Assembly: GCF_013283835.1 (NCBI RefSeq) | Contig: NZ_CP054052.1 | Location: 682,001 to 746,000, forward strand | Length of the DNA: 64,000 nt | Reading direction: 5' to 3' | Origin: Poseidonibacter lekithochrous | GTDB lineage: Bacteria; Campylobacterota; Campylobacteria; Campylobacterales; Arcobacteraceae | Program-made: the position numbers and the translations under genes | In this document: one piece after another, positions 16,061 to 25,679 of the stretch | How positions within the stretch are numbered: the stretch's first letter is position 1 | How the letters are laid out: each line of letters begins with the position of its first letter | Notes under the pieces: model-generated | The model's database searches: none | What the model was told of the DNA's origin: nothing | The model's input: only the letters and a program-made list of their open reading frames with translations

Positions 16061-17167
16061 TATTGTTTGTGGTTTAAAAACAGCCCAAGCAAACCAAAAG
16101 TGACTACCATGAACTACAGTTTTTAACTGAGTCCCTTTTAGCTCACCTTCTATTGCTTTTCCAAAAATATTCCATTTTGAATTTGTCTGTTTATCATAAT
16201 ATGCATCTTTATAATAAAAATCATAAACTTTACCATCTATATTTCTATCATAAATAACTACACTACCTGTATCTTTAGATTTTGAAATAACTTTATCATC
16301 CAATGCTGAAGCAATTTGGTCTTTATAAAAAAGTGTTAATTTCTTATTTTCAAATTCATCATTTATGACTTTTTTATCCCTAAGAATTTTATATGAGTAT
16401 GCTTTGTCTTTGTTATTTAGACTAACTGTTGCTACTCTTCTCATTGGGGCTAATCTAGGATCTATATCGTCCTTAATCATAAATGGGGATTGATTGATAT
16501 CGTCATAACCACTATAAGGATTATTTCCATATTCTCTAAAATATCCAGTCTCTTTTGATAAAATTTCTGTGTTTGGATAGTGGGTTTTTATATCTTCAAA
16601 ACTAACAATAGAAGAATTAATAGTCTCTAATTCTGTATCTATTAAATCACCTACTATTGCTTTTCCAGTAAATTGTTGCCACAAAGATTCACTTTGTCTA
16701 TCATACATTACTAAGTCAGAATTCCGAAGTAAACCTGATGTTCCAAAATCATAAGTTTTTCCATCTATATCTCTGTTGAAAACTATAGAAGCATTACATA
16801 ATGGACAGAATGTAACTACAATATTTTTATCTGATATTGTGTCATTTACTATTTCATGCCATATTAAAATTTGGATTGGATAAGCTTTTGTTTTGTCTTT
16901 TATTCGAACAAAAATTAAAGGCTCATTATCTTTTATCCAAGAAGATGCTTCTTTCATATTTTGGAATTTTGGTTTATCAATTGGAGGAATTCCATCTCGA
17001 AGTGGACCACCATTTAAAAGTTCATCGTACTCAATGCTATGTTTTTCCCAATTAGTTTTCCATGCAAAAGAGTGAAACTTTAATGAAAAACTTCTTGCAT
17101 CATGGGCATTTAGAGTAGAGGATAAGATAGAGTTTACTAATAAAAGTAAGAAAACTAATATTTTCAT
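16049..17167 (-). CDS. DUF3179 domain protein, secreted
   Basis: A 372-residue protein with an N-terminal signal peptide (about 1-21), so it acts outside the cytoplasm. The body matches DUF3179: GIPPID, AYPIQILIWHEIVND, then TFCPLCNAS with Cys121 and Cys124, and two repeats of a GKTYDFGTSGLL / GKVYDFYYKD block. The function of the family is unknown; the CxxC suggests metal binding or redox activity. AAGGAG precedes the ATG. Confidence 0.85.
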   Translation of the reverse strand: MKILVFLLLLVNSILSSTLNAHDARSFSLKFHSFAWKTNWEKHSIEYDELLNGGPLRDGIPPIDKPKFQNMKEASSWIKDNEPLIFVRIKDKTKAYPIQILIWHEIVNDTISDKNIVVTFCPLCNASIVFNRDIDGKTYDFGTSGLLRNSDLVMYDRQSESLWQQFTGKAIVGDLIDTELETINSSIVSFEDIKTHYPNTEILSKETGYFREYGNNPYSGYDDINQSPFMIKDDIDPRLAPMRRVATVSLNNKDKAYSYKILRDKKVINDEFENKKLTLFYKDQIASALDDKVISKSKDTGSVVIYDRNIDGKVYDFYYKDAYYDKQTNSKWNIFGKAIEGELKGTQLKTVVHGSHFWFAWAVFKPQTIIYK

Positions 17168-17229
17168 TTTAAACTCCTTCTTTTTCTTATTATAAGACCT
17201 TAATATAAAGAGTTTATGAAGATATTAAA

Positions 17230-19341
17230 TTAGTTTGTTCTTACAGTATTTCTTCCTTCATTTTTTGCTTTGTATAAAGCTTCATCTGCTAGTTTATATA
17301 AGTTTGCACTATCATGGATATTTTTACCTTTTCTTACCACTAATCCAATTGATACAGTTAAATAATCAGCTACTTTACTTGTTTTATGTTCAATTCTTAG
17401 CTTTTCAACATCTTTACGAAGAAGTTCTGCAAATCTTAATGACTTTTCTTCATCTTCTGCTGTAAATACTAAACCAAACTCTTCTCCACCTAGTCTAAAG
17501 GCACAATCGCTTATTCTATTACTATGGCTTTTTAGAACTTTTGCAAACTCTTGTAATGCCTCATCTCCAGCTTTATGTCCATAAGTATCATTGTAGTTTT
17601 TGAAATAATCAATATCCATCATCATAAAAGATAGATATAAATCCCCTCTAATAGATCTGCTAATTTCATTTTCTATTACTTGGTTAAAAAATCTTCTATT
17701 ATTTAGTTTTGTCAATTCATCTGTGATTGATAAAAACTCAACTCTTTTTTTATCAGAAATATCTTGACTGATTGCTGTATATCCAATAATTTTTTCATTT
17801 TCAAATTCTGGTTGAATAAATGTTTCTACCCAATATGTACCACCAATCTTATTTTTATTTCTTATCTCACCATACCAAGTATTTCCATTTTGAATATCAA
17901 TCCACATATCTTTAAAAATACCAGAGTTCATTTTATGGTGTTTTACGACATTGTGGTTTTGTCCTAGTAATTCACTCTCTTTATATCCTGAGATTTTGCA
18001 GAATGCTTCACTTACACTTGTGATATAACCTTTTTCATCTGTTGAAGAAATAATTACATTTTCATTTACAATTTTAATATATCTTTGTAGTTTCATCTCT
18101 GTTTCATTTCTTGATAGTAGTATTTTATTAAGACTTTTTCCTAATATTTTGAATTCAAGATATGTAAGTTTATCCGTATCCATTTTTTTATAGTTTTTTG
18201 AAGCTAATTTAAATGACTTAATTAAATTTGATATGTTTTTATCTAGATGTAAAGACATTTTTCGTGATATATAATAAATCATAAATAGTAAAATTAGGAA
18301 ACTGAATACAATAGTACTAATTTGATTTAAAATATTTTTTGTATATTTCTTTTCTCTTTCAATAATATCTTGGTCAATTTGATCAATATATACACCAGTT
18401 CCTATAATCCAGTCCCATTTCTCATATTTTTTAACAAAAGCTAATTTTTTATACTCTTTAAGTGTATTTAGTTTTTTAAACTTATAAAAGAAATATCCAC
18501 CTTCTTTATTTTTAATTGCATTTAATTGTTCTTTATACAGTTCGTCATTTGGATAGTCTTTTGCATGAGGAAGTTTTACTCCGTCAAATACTAAAGCTTT
18601 TTTATCTAGTCTATTTACAAAAATATAACCATTTTTACCAAATCTAACTGTTGAAATATCTTTCAAAATATTATCTTTTATATGTTCTTGCATATCGTCT
18701 ATGTACTCACCCGTACCAATATGCCAATCAAAAGCTTTGATGTTTTTTACATAAGTGATTTTTTTGTACTCTTTTTTATTTGTTGAATTAGGTTTTACAA
18801 AATATGTTTCTAAAAAACCTTCTTCTTTTTCTTTTGCAATTTTTATTTGTTCTCTTACAAAATATTTACCTGATAAGTCTTTTTTATTTAATATATTTAT
18901 ATTTTCATGTAGTTTAGAAATTTTATTAAAAAGTATTGCTTTTCCGTCGTTTCTATTAATAAAATAGTAAGAGTTTTTTTCTTGATAATGTATATCTTTT
19001 AAAGTTGTAAGGATGATATCTTTTATTTGATTTTCACTCATAATAGCTTTGTTTTTTTCATAAATAGTATTAGCAATACTATAAGCTATATTTACTCTAT
19101 CTTTTAGTTTGTCTTTTATTTGATTGTTTATTATTGTTTCTTTTGCAGAAATTGTATTGAATACTTTATTTACTTCATTTTTTATTTCATTTTTTTTGAA
19201 TTCTATATAGTCATTTTTTATTAGTTTTGTTTCATCTTTGAATATTTTATATTGGAATATTATTGAAATTAGAAAAGCAATTAAAGTTGAGATAAATGCA
19301 ACAAAAAAGATTGCTCTTGCAGTTAAGTTTGATAACTTCAT
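17230..19341 (-). CDS. Double-Cache, PAS, GGDEF diguanylate cyclase
   Basis: A 703-residue membrane sensor. A membrane segment at about 9-31 is followed by a periplasmic region (about 35-335) with two similar Cache modules, each with GTGEYID or GTGVYID at its end and FVNR/FINR earlier, then a second membrane segment (about 337-358), a PAS domain (about 420-530, with GYKESELLGQNHNVVKH) and a GGDEF domain (about 545-700) with the active GGEEF motif. It probably makes cyclic di-GMP in response to a small ligand. No EAL domain is present. The long AT-rich spacer upstream shows no obvious partner gene. Confidence 0.9.
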   Translation of the reverse strand: MKLSNLTARAIFFVAFISTLIAFLISIIFQYKIFKDETKLIKNDYIEFKKNEIKNEVNKVFNTISAKETIINNQIKDKLKDRVNIAYSIANTIYEKNKAIMSENQIKDIILTTLKDIHYQEKNSYYFINRNDGKAILFNKISKLHENINILNKKDLSGKYFVREQIKIAKEKEEGFLETYFVKPNSTNKKEYKKITYVKNIKAFDWHIGTGEYIDDMQEHIKDNILKDISTVRFGKNGYIFVNRLDKKALVFDGVKLPHAKDYPNDELYKEQLNAIKNKEGGYFFYKFKKLNTLKEYKKLAFVKKYEKWDWIIGTGVYIDQIDQDIIEREKKYTKNILNQISTIVFSFLILLFMIYYISRKMSLHLDKNISNLIKSFKLASKNYKKMDTDKLTYLEFKILGKSLNKILLSRNETEMKLQRYIKIVNENVIISSTDEKGYITSVSEAFCKISGYKESELLGQNHNVVKHHKMNSGIFKDMWIDIQNGNTWYGEIRNKNKIGGTYWVETFIQPEFENEKIIGYTAISQDISDKKRVEFLSITDELTKLNNRRFFNQVIENEISRSIRGDLYLSFMMMDIDYFKNYNDTYGHKAGDEALQEFAKVLKSHSNRISDCAFRLGGEEFGLVFTAEDEEKSLRFAELLRKDVEKLRIEHKTSKVADYLTVSIGLVVRKGKNIHDSANLYKLADEALYKAKNEGRNTVRTN

Positions 19342-19578
19342 ACTCTTGCCTTTGCTGTGTTAAAGGTCAGTATACAACAAAATAATATCTATTACAATAA
19401 AAGAATAGCAATTTTGCTACGCAAAATATGAACTTAAGGGAAATGTATAATAATTACACATATAGAAATAATATTTTTATGTATAAACATAAATAATTAA
19501 ATGAGAAATCTTGATTTGAATTAATACATAATTAACATATATTTGTTATATTAAGACAAATTATAATCAAGGATATCC

Positions 19579-20079
19579 ATGAAACTAAAAAGTTTACTTT
19601 TATTAATTGCTAGTGCTAGTACAATTTACGCATCTTCTATTACAGTTAAGAATGCTTATGTAAGAGCAACACCGCCAAGTCTTCCAAATAGTGCTGCATT
19701 TATGGAATTACATAACTCTTCAGATAAAGATATTTCTGTTATGAGTGCTTCTTCAGATGCTTCAAAAGTTGCTGAATTACATACTCATGATATGAAAGAT
19801 GGTGTAATGATGATGTATCAAGTACCAAAGATTGATATTAAAGCTAACTCTTCTACTACATTAAAACCAGGTGGTTTTCATGTAATGTTACTTGGATTAA
19901 AAACTAAACCATTAAAAGAAGAGATGAATGTAGAAATTAATTTAAATCTTTCAAATGGACAAACTTTAAAAGTATTTGCTCCTGTAAAAAAAGTAATGGC
20001 TGGAATGAAAATGGGTCATGGAATGAATAAAAAGAGTTCTGGTATGTCTTGTGGCGCTGGAAAATGTGGATCAAAATAA
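19579..20079 (+). CDS. PCuAC-type periplasmic copper chaperone
   Basis: A 166-residue secreted protein with a signal peptide (about 1-18). The copper motif H-x10-M-x21-H-x-M is complete: His68, Met79, His101 and Met103. A C-terminal tail (about 143-166) rich in Met, His, Cys and Gly (KMGHGM, SCGAGKCG) probably binds extra metal. Such proteins deliver Cu(I) to cytochrome oxidase, usually with Sco. It heads a run with an unknown protein and Sco. Confidence 0.92.
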   Translation: MKLKSLLLLIASASTIYASSITVKNAYVRATPPSLPNSAAFMELHNSSDKDISVMSASSDASKVAELHTHDMKDGVMMMYQVPKIDIKANSSTTLKPGGFHVMLLGLKTKPLKEEMNVEINLNLSNGQTLKVFAPVKKVMAGMKMGHGMNKKSSGMSCGAGKCGSK

Positions 20080-20088
20080 GACAAAACT

Positions 20089-20556
20089 ATGAATAAAATG
20101 TTAATTGTTCAAATTACTGTAATTCTTTCAATTGTTGGAGCTTATTTTTTTGTTGATTTTAATGAAGTATATAATTCAATAAAAGGTGATGTACAATATA
20201 GTATTCAAGATAGTAATTGTGATTTAAAAAAAGGTCCGTGTGAAGTAACTGTAAAAGATGGAACAAAGTTTGAATTAGAGATTTTTCCAAAACATATTCC
20301 CTTAATGGAAAATATTAAATTTAGAGTGACAAGCTCTAATGATAAATTAGATGATTTAAATATCAATGTTTACTCTACTAATATGATGATGGGATATTTC
20401 AATTTAAAGTTTGAAAATCTTGGAAATGGACTTTATGAAACAAAAGGTACATTACCAACTTGTCCTGTTGGAAATATGGAGTGGAATGCTGATATTGATA
20501 TAGATAAAATGAGCGAAAGAATTGGAGCAAGATTCCAATTTAAAACTACAAGGTAA
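20089..20556 (+). CDS. Membrane-anchored periplasmic protein between PCuAC and Sco genes
   Basis: A 155-residue protein with one N-terminal membrane anchor (about 4-22) and a beta-rich periplasmic domain. It has paired cysteines (SNCDLKKGPCE near 44-53) and TCPVGNMEW near the end. The Cys and Met content and the position between two copper-delivery genes suggest a role in oxidase copper assembly, but I do not recognise a named family. Confidence 0.75.
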   Translation: MNKMLIVQITVILSIVGAYFFVDFNEVYNSIKGDVQYSIQDSNCDLKKGPCEVTVKDGTKFELEIFPKHIPLMENIKFRVTSSNDKLDDLNINVYSTNMMMGYFNLKFENLGNGLYETKGTLPTCPVGNMEWNADIDIDKMSERIGARFQFKTTR

Positions 20557-20560
20557 TACA

Positions 20561-21130
20561 ATGAAAAAAGTAATAAACTATTTAGCCTCTGCTTTAATTG
20601 CAATTGGTATAATTTTTATAGCAAAACCTTATATTGATAACTATAATGATAAAAAACAGTATGACTTTACTGTAACATCAAAAACTGGTGATTTAACATT
20701 AGATTCATATAATGGAAAAGTTTTAGCTATTTATTTTGGATATACATATTGTCCTGATGTTTGCCCAACTTCATTAAGTACTTTATCTACTGCATTAAAT
20801 GGCTTTTCAAAAGATCAATTAGATAGTTTTGAAGGTTTATTTATTTCTGTTGATCCAGATAGAGATAAACTTGAAGCCTTAGATGAATATGCTAGTTATT
20901 TTCATCCTACATTTAAGGGTGCTACATCTAATAAAGAAAATTTAGATGATATTGTAAATAGATATAAAACTTATTATAAAAAAGTAACTTTAGAAGGTTC
21001 ATCAATGGATTATTCAGTTGCTCATACTTCTTATATTTATATTTTTGATAAAAATGGAAACTTTTACAAAAAAGTTGACCACTTTACAAACCCAGAAGAA
21101 TTAAACAAAGTATTAAAAGCTCTTTTATAG
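20561..21130 (+). CDS. Sco1/SenC/PrrC-family copper protein
   Basis: A 189-residue thioredoxin-fold protein anchored by one N-terminal helix (about 7-21). Cys64 and Cys68 in YCPDVCPTS and His155 in VAHTSY are the three Sco copper ligands. Sco proteins deliver copper to the CuA or CuB site of cytochrome oxidase. I start at the ATG at 20561, preceded by AAGG overlapping the previous stop; an upstream ATG at 20522 lies inside the preceding gene. Confidence 0.93.
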   Translation: MKKVINYLASALIAIGIIFIAKPYIDNYNDKKQYDFTVTSKTGDLTLDSYNGKVLAIYFGYTYCPDVCPTSLSTLSTALNGFSKDQLDSFEGLFISVDPDRDKLEALDEYASYFHPTFKGATSNKENLDDIVNRYKTYYKKVTLEGSSMDYSVAHTSYIYIFDKNGNFYKKVDHFTNPEELNKVLKALL

Positions 21131-21173
21131 AGTTTTTAATATTTACTTTCAAAATCCCTCTCTATTAAAGTTA

Positions 21174-21218
21174 CGTTAATATAAAATTTAAATTTCGTTA
21201 AAAACTACATGTCATAAT
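21174..21218 (+). promoter_or_regulatory. Promoter with CGTTAA direct repeats before spy-like gene
   Basis: Two CGTTAA hexamers (21174-21179 and 21196-21201) lie 22 bases apart, two helix turns, just upstream of an extended -10 box (TG at 21210-21211, CATAAT at 21213-21218). This is the expected layout for activation by an OmpR-type regulator, and one is encoded two genes downstream. Confidence 0.45.
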
Positions 21219-21247
21219 TTTCTTATCAAAAAACAAAAGGATAGAAA

Positions 21248-21703
21248 ATGACAAAGTCATCAAAAGTATTAACAGGTTTAGTTTTAAGTTCATTATTAGC
21301 AACAGGACTTTATGCTTCATGCAATAATAAAAAATCACATGAAATGATGAATCAACACAGCTCAATGAAAATGATGAAAAAATCGTCTCATCATGGAAAA
21401 ATGATGTTTAAAAGTATTTTAAAAGATTTAAATTTAACAGCTGAACAAAAAACACAAATCAAAGAAATTGTAAAAACATCAAAATCAAAACGTCAAGGTA
21501 TGAATACGGCATTTTCTAAATCATCTTTTGATCAAAATGAGTTTATAAAAATTATGTCTGAAAAAAGAGATAATATGATAAAATCTAAAGCTGAAATGAT
21601 TAGTAAAATTCATGCAGTATTAAATGCAAAACAAAAAGAACAATTTAAAGTTTTACTTGATTTAAAAGCTGAAAAAATGCAAAGTAGATATAACAAAGGA
21701 TAA
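21248..21703 (+). CDS. Spy/CpxP-like periplasmic protein
   Basis: A 151-residue secreted protein (signal peptide about 1-23). Two LTxxQ-type motifs are present, LTAEQ at 63-67 and LNAKQ near 130, as in Spy, CpxP and ZraP. The segment 30-53 is rich in Met and His (HEMMNQHSSMKMM, HHGKMM), pointing to metal binding. Such proteins act as periplasmic chaperones or as metal-responsive brakes on a sensor kinase. A two-component pair follows within four bases. Confidence 0.85.
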   Translation: MTKSSKVLTGLVLSSLLATGLYASCNNKKSHEMMNQHSSMKMMKKSSHHGKMMFKSILKDLNLTAEQKTQIKEIVKTSKSKRQGMNTAFSKSSFDQNEFIKIMSEKRDNMIKSKAEMISKIHAVLNAKQKEQFKVLLDLKAEKMQSRYNKG

Positions 21704-21706
21704 ATT

Positions 21707-22387
21707 TTGATAAAAATTGCGATGGTAGAAGATGACATAGAATTAGCAGATGTTTTAACCCAATATCTAAAGCAATTTAATATCGAAGTTACAAATTATG
21801 AAGAGCCTTTTTTGGCTCTTTCTTCATTAAAAGTAAACAAATTTGATTTAGTAATTTTAGATTTAACTCTTCCTGGAATGGATGGGTTAGATGTATGTAA
21901 AATAATTGTAAAAGATTTTGATATACCTATTATTATCTCAAGTGCTAGATCTGATATTACTGATAAAGTTACAGCTTTACAATTAGGAGCTGATGACTAC
22001 TTACCTAAACCTTACGATCCAAGAGAATTAGAAGTTAGAATAAAAACAATCTTACGAAGATTTAATCATTCTAATATTGTTGAAAAAGAGGATAATAATA
22101 AAATCTTTAATCTTGATGTAGAGAAAAAAGAGATTACAAAAAATGGAAATTATGTTAAACTAACAGCAGCAGAGTATGAAGTTTTATCTTTGATGTTAAA
22201 ACGAGAAAACTTTGTTATTTCTAGAGAAGAAATCTTTGATAATTCAGATTTATTAAATCAGGATTATGAGAATTCTGGCTCATTAGCAGTTATTATTAAC
22301 AGAATTAGACATAAAATTGAAGATAATCCAAAAGAACCTAAATATCTTCAAACAATCAGAGGAATGGGGTATAAATTTTCACAATGA
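21707..22387 (+). CDS. OmpR-family response regulator
   Basis: A 226-residue regulator with a receiver domain (Asp52 in ILDLTLPGMDG, Lys in YLPKPYDP) and a winged-helix DNA-binding domain (about 130-226, ending QTIRGMGYKF). The start is TTG at 21707, three bases after the upstream stop and preceded by AAAGGA. The kinase gene overlaps its stop by four bases. With the Spy-like gene upstream it resembles Cpx or ZraSR-type envelope/metal stress systems. Confidence 0.92.
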   Translation: MIKIAMVEDDIELADVLTQYLKQFNIEVTNYEEPFLALSSLKVNKFDLVILDLTLPGMDGLDVCKIIVKDFDIPIIISSARSDITDKVTALQLGADDYLPKPYDPRELEVRIKTILRRFNHSNIVEKEDNNKIFNLDVEKKEITKNGNYVKLTAAEYEVLSLMLKRENFVISREEIFDNSDLLNQDYENSGSLAVIINRIRHKIEDNPKEPKYLQTIRGMGYKFSQ

Positions 22388-23628
22388 ATAAATCATCAAT
22401 ATTTTTCACAATTACAGTAAGTTTTATCATATCAATTATTTTAGTAATTACAAGTTTTATTGTATTAATGACATATAATTATAATATACAAGAAAAAGCA
22501 CTTTTTGATAGGTATATACCTATTGTTAAAAAAATAATGTTAAAACATCATCGTGGTGCTCTAAACTACAAATTTGCAAAGAGTTTAGAAGAACTTGATT
22601 ATACGATGCTTATCAAAAAAGGCAATATAAATGCAATTACTTATAATCCTAAAACAAAAGTATTAATTGAGCGAAAATCAAGAGAGCGAAACTCTGTATT
22701 TAGAGTATTAGAGCTAAACGATAGAAACTATATTTATATGAAGAAAAAAGGGAAAACCCTTTTAATTAGAGATAATAGACCAGCAGGTGAAAATAGTAAT
22801 TTATATATTATTTCAGTTTTTGCAATTGTAATAATAACAATTATATTAATGTATTTAATTACATATAGAAAACTAATGCCATTAAGAATATTAAAAGACA
22901 AAGTTAAAACCCTTGGGGATGAAAACTTTGACTTTGAATGTTGTAATACAGAAGCCAAAGATGAAGTATCACAGCTTGGTATGGAGTTTAAAAAAGCAGC
23001 TTTAAAACTTAAAAATGTAAAAGAATCAAGAAATGTATTTATTAGAAATATAATGCATGAGTTAAAAACACCAATTACAAAAGGTAAGTTCTTAGCTGAG
23101 ATTGAAAGAAATGATGCTAATGATGAAAAACTAAAAGAAGTATTTTTACGATTAGAATCACTGATCAATGAATTTGCATCTATTGAAGAACTTATTTCAT
23201 CTACAAAAAATGTAGAAAAGAATTTCTATTTTACTGATGATGTTATTGATAATGCAAAAGATATTTTAATGGTAGAAGATGATGCTGTAATTTTAAAATG
23301 TGAAAACAAAAAAATTGATGTAAACTTCAAATTATTCTCAATTGCAGTAAAGAATTTAATTGATAATGCTATTAAGTATTCATCAGATAAGAAAGTAACT
23401 ATTAAAAATAATGAAGATGATCTTATCTTTGAAAATGCAGGAAAACATTTAGAACATCCACTAGAAGATTATTTTGAACCATTTTTTACACACCAAGACT
23501 CTTCTAAAGATTCTTTTGGGTTAGGTTTGTATATAGTTCGAAATATTTTAGAAGCAAATAACTATACATTAGAATATGAATATGACTATGAAAATGGTCT
23601 GAATAGGTTTATTTGTAAAAAGGATTAA
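22384..23628 (+). CDS. ArsS-like sensor histidine kinase
   Basis: A 414-residue inner-membrane kinase: membrane segments at about 8-30 and 140-160 flank a short periplasmic domain (about 31-139), then HAMP, the HisKA box with His225 in HELKTPITKGKF, and an ATPase domain (NLIDNAIKYS, FGLGLYIV). The TKGKF extension after the H-box is typical of the ArsS family of Campylobacterota (acid response in Helicobacter). No obvious metal-binding cluster is seen in the sensor region. Confidence 0.9.
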   Translation: MNKSSIFFTITVSFIISIILVITSFIVLMTYNYNIQEKALFDRYIPIVKKIMLKHHRGALNYKFAKSLEELDYTMLIKKGNINAITYNPKTKVLIERKSRERNSVFRVLELNDRNYIYMKKKGKTLLIRDNRPAGENSNLYIISVFAIVIITIILMYLITYRKLMPLRILKDKVKTLGDENFDFECCNTEAKDEVSQLGMEFKKAALKLKNVKESRNVFIRNIMHELKTPITKGKFLAEIERNDANDEKLKEVFLRLESLINEFASIEELISSTKNVEKNFYFTDDVIDNAKDILMVEDDAVILKCENKKIDVNFKLFSIAVKNLIDNAIKYSSDKKVTIKNNEDDLIFENAGKHLEHPLEDYFEPFFTHQDSSKDSFGLGLYIVRNILEANNYTLEYEYDYENGLNRFICKKD

Positions 23629-23630
23629 AA

Positions 23631-24779
23631 ATCTACGATATAGCTATTATTGGAGCAGGAGCAAGTGGTTTGATGCTTGCCTCTTCATTAGATAAAAAAG
23701 AATTTAAAAATATTTGTTTAATAGATACAAATGCAAAAGTTGGAGCAAAGATTAAAATCTCTGGTGGAGCTAAGTGTAATATTACAAATGAACTAGTGAC
23801 AGAAAAAAACTACTTAGGTGATAGATCTTTTGTAAAAGAACTTCTCAAAAATTATACAAAAGATGACTTATTAAAATTTCTAAATAAAAACAATGTCTTT
23901 CCTAAACTAAATCCAAAGATTGTAAAAGGTACTTACTTTTGTAATTCTTCTCAAGATGTTGTAGATATGTTTACAAAACTAACAACACATGTGAAAAAAT
24001 ATTTAAATACGAAAGTTGTAGATGTTGAACATAATAAAGTATTTAAAATAAAAACAGCCAATGGAACTATTGAAGCTAAAAAATTAGTAGTTGCAAGTGG
24101 TGGTTTATCTTTTGCAACACTTGGAGCTTCTTCTATTGCTTATGATATAGCTAGAAAATTTGGACACACTATTGAAAAACTAGAACCAGCACTTGTTGGT
24201 TTTACAGTTCAAAAAGATCAATTCTGGTTCAAAAATCTTTCAGGAGTTTCTACTTATGTGAATACTTTTGTAGAGGGTAAAAGATTTGAAGGTTCAATGT
24301 TATTTGCTCACAAAGGTTGTTCTGGTCCAGTTATATTAACTACATCTTTATATTGGAAAAAAGGAAAACTAGCAATTGATTTCCTACCTAATAAAAAAAT
24401 AGAAAACTTACTAAAGGGAAATAGAAAAATATCTTCAGCCCTTCCTTTTGCCAAAAGATTTACTCAAGAGTTTTTAAAATCAATTGATGTAGAAGATAAA
24501 GCAATATCATCATTAAGTGAAGAAGAAAAAACTAAATTAAAAATGTTGAAATATTATGAGTTTGCACCTGCTGGTAATTTTGGTTATACAAAAGCAGAAG
24601 TAACAAAAGGTGGAATCTCCACTGAAGAAATAAACCATAATAACTTTGAGAGTTTAAAACAAAAAGATTTATATTTTCTTGGTGAATGTCTTGATATTAC
24701 TGGTGAACTAGGTGGTTTTAACTTCCAAATAGCATTTTCATCAGCTGTTACATGTGCAAGAAATATTAATAAAAGTTAA
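23631..24779 (+). CDS. HI0933/YhiN-family flavoprotein, apparent ATC start
   Basis: The FAD-binding fold (YDIAIIGAGASGL) lies upstream of the first canonical start (TTG at 23670), so the true start must be earlier. In frame there is no ATG, GTG or TTG before it back to the preceding gene. The best candidate is ATC at 23631, with AAAAAGGA ending six bases before it; this gives 382 residues with the fold at its usual distance from the N-terminus. Other family marks are ISGGAKCNITN near 40 and GGFNFQIAFSS at the end. A rare start, a start mutation or a base error are all possible. Confidence 0.75.
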   Translation: MYDIAIIGAGASGLMLASSLDKKEFKNICLIDTNAKVGAKIKISGGAKCNITNELVTEKNYLGDRSFVKELLKNYTKDDLLKFLNKNNVFPKLNPKIVKGTYFCNSSQDVVDMFTKLTTHVKKYLNTKVVDVEHNKVFKIKTANGTIEAKKLVVASGGLSFATLGASSIAYDIARKFGHTIEKLEPALVGFTVQKDQFWFKNLSGVSTYVNTFVEGKRFEGSMLFAHKGCSGPVILTTSLYWKKGKLAIDFLPNKKIENLLKGNRKISSALPFAKRFTQEFLKSIDVEDKAISSLSEEEKTKLKMLKYYEFAPAGNFGYTKAEVTKGGISTEEINHNNFESLKQKDLYFLGECLDITGELGGFNFQIAFSSAVTCARNINKS

Positions 24780-24854
24780 AAAATTTAACTAAAAAAGTTA
24801 CCCCTAAAGATACACTTGCTACAATTGCCAAAACTAAAAGAGTCAAGGAATATT

Positions 24855-25679
24855 TTGAGAGTAGCATTTATTGGTGATATTGTAGGTCGTCCAGGTAGAA
24901 AAATAATTAAAGAAAATTTAGCAAAAATTAGAGATGAATATAATATTGATTTTGTAATAGCAAATGCAGAAAATGCAAGTCACGGTTTTGGATTAACTGT
25001 AAAGAATTGTGATGAGTTGTTAAAAGCTGGTATTGATGTAATTACAGGTGGAAATCACTCTTTTGATAAGAAAAAAGATATGTTTGTTCTACTTGAAACT
25101 AAAGCTGTTTTAAGACCTGATAATTATCCAGAAGGACTAGCAGGTTCTGGTGTAAAAATCTGTGATATAGAAACAGAAGATGGAATTGAAAAACTTGCTG
25201 TTATAAATCTAATGGGACAATTTGCAATGCCAACAGTTGAAAATCCATTTAACTGGGCTAAGAAATTAGTAAACGAACTTCATGAACAAGATGTAAAAAA
25301 TATTTTTATTGATTTTCATGGGGAAGCTACTAGTGAAAAAAGAATAATGCTAATGATGTTCAAAAACCTTGTAAGTGGTATTTGTGGTACTCATACTCAT
25401 GTTAGTACTGATGATTTACAAATTATGGATAACACTGCTTATCTTACTGATATTGGTCTTACTGGATGTAGAGACAATGTTATTGGAATGGATTCATATG
25501 TTCCAATTCAAAAAGCTTGTACTGGTATAGGTGGGCATTTTGAAGTACCAAATAACTGTAAGTCAATATTACAAATGATGGTTATTGATATTGAAGAGGG
25601 AAAAGCTAAAGATGCTTTTAAAATCAAAAAACTATGTAATCAAAGTGAATATATTATAACTAAGGCTATGATTGATTAA
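24855..25679 (+). CDS. TIGR00282-family metallophosphoesterase
   Basis: A 274-residue protein of the YmdB-like phosphodiesterase family. The metal centre is visible: FIGDIVGRPGR at the N-terminus, NAENASHGFG, GGNHSFDKK near 67-75, the late DFHGEATSEK and GTHTHV. Family members hydrolyse cyclic nucleotides. The start is TTG at 24855, preceded by AAGGA, which places FIGD at its usual distance; an in-frame upstream extension lacks conserved residues. Confidence 0.88.
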   Translation: MRVAFIGDIVGRPGRKIIKENLAKIRDEYNIDFVIANAENASHGFGLTVKNCDELLKAGIDVITGGNHSFDKKKDMFVLLETKAVLRPDNYPEGLAGSGVKICDIETEDGIEKLAVINLMGQFAMPTVENPFNWAKKLVNELHEQDVKNIFIDFHGEATSEKRIMLMMFKNLVSGICGTHTHVSTDDLQIMDNTAYLTDIGLTGCRDNVIGMDSYVPIQKACTGIGGHFEVPNNCKSILQMMVIDIEEGKAKDAFKIKKLCNQSEYIITKAMID

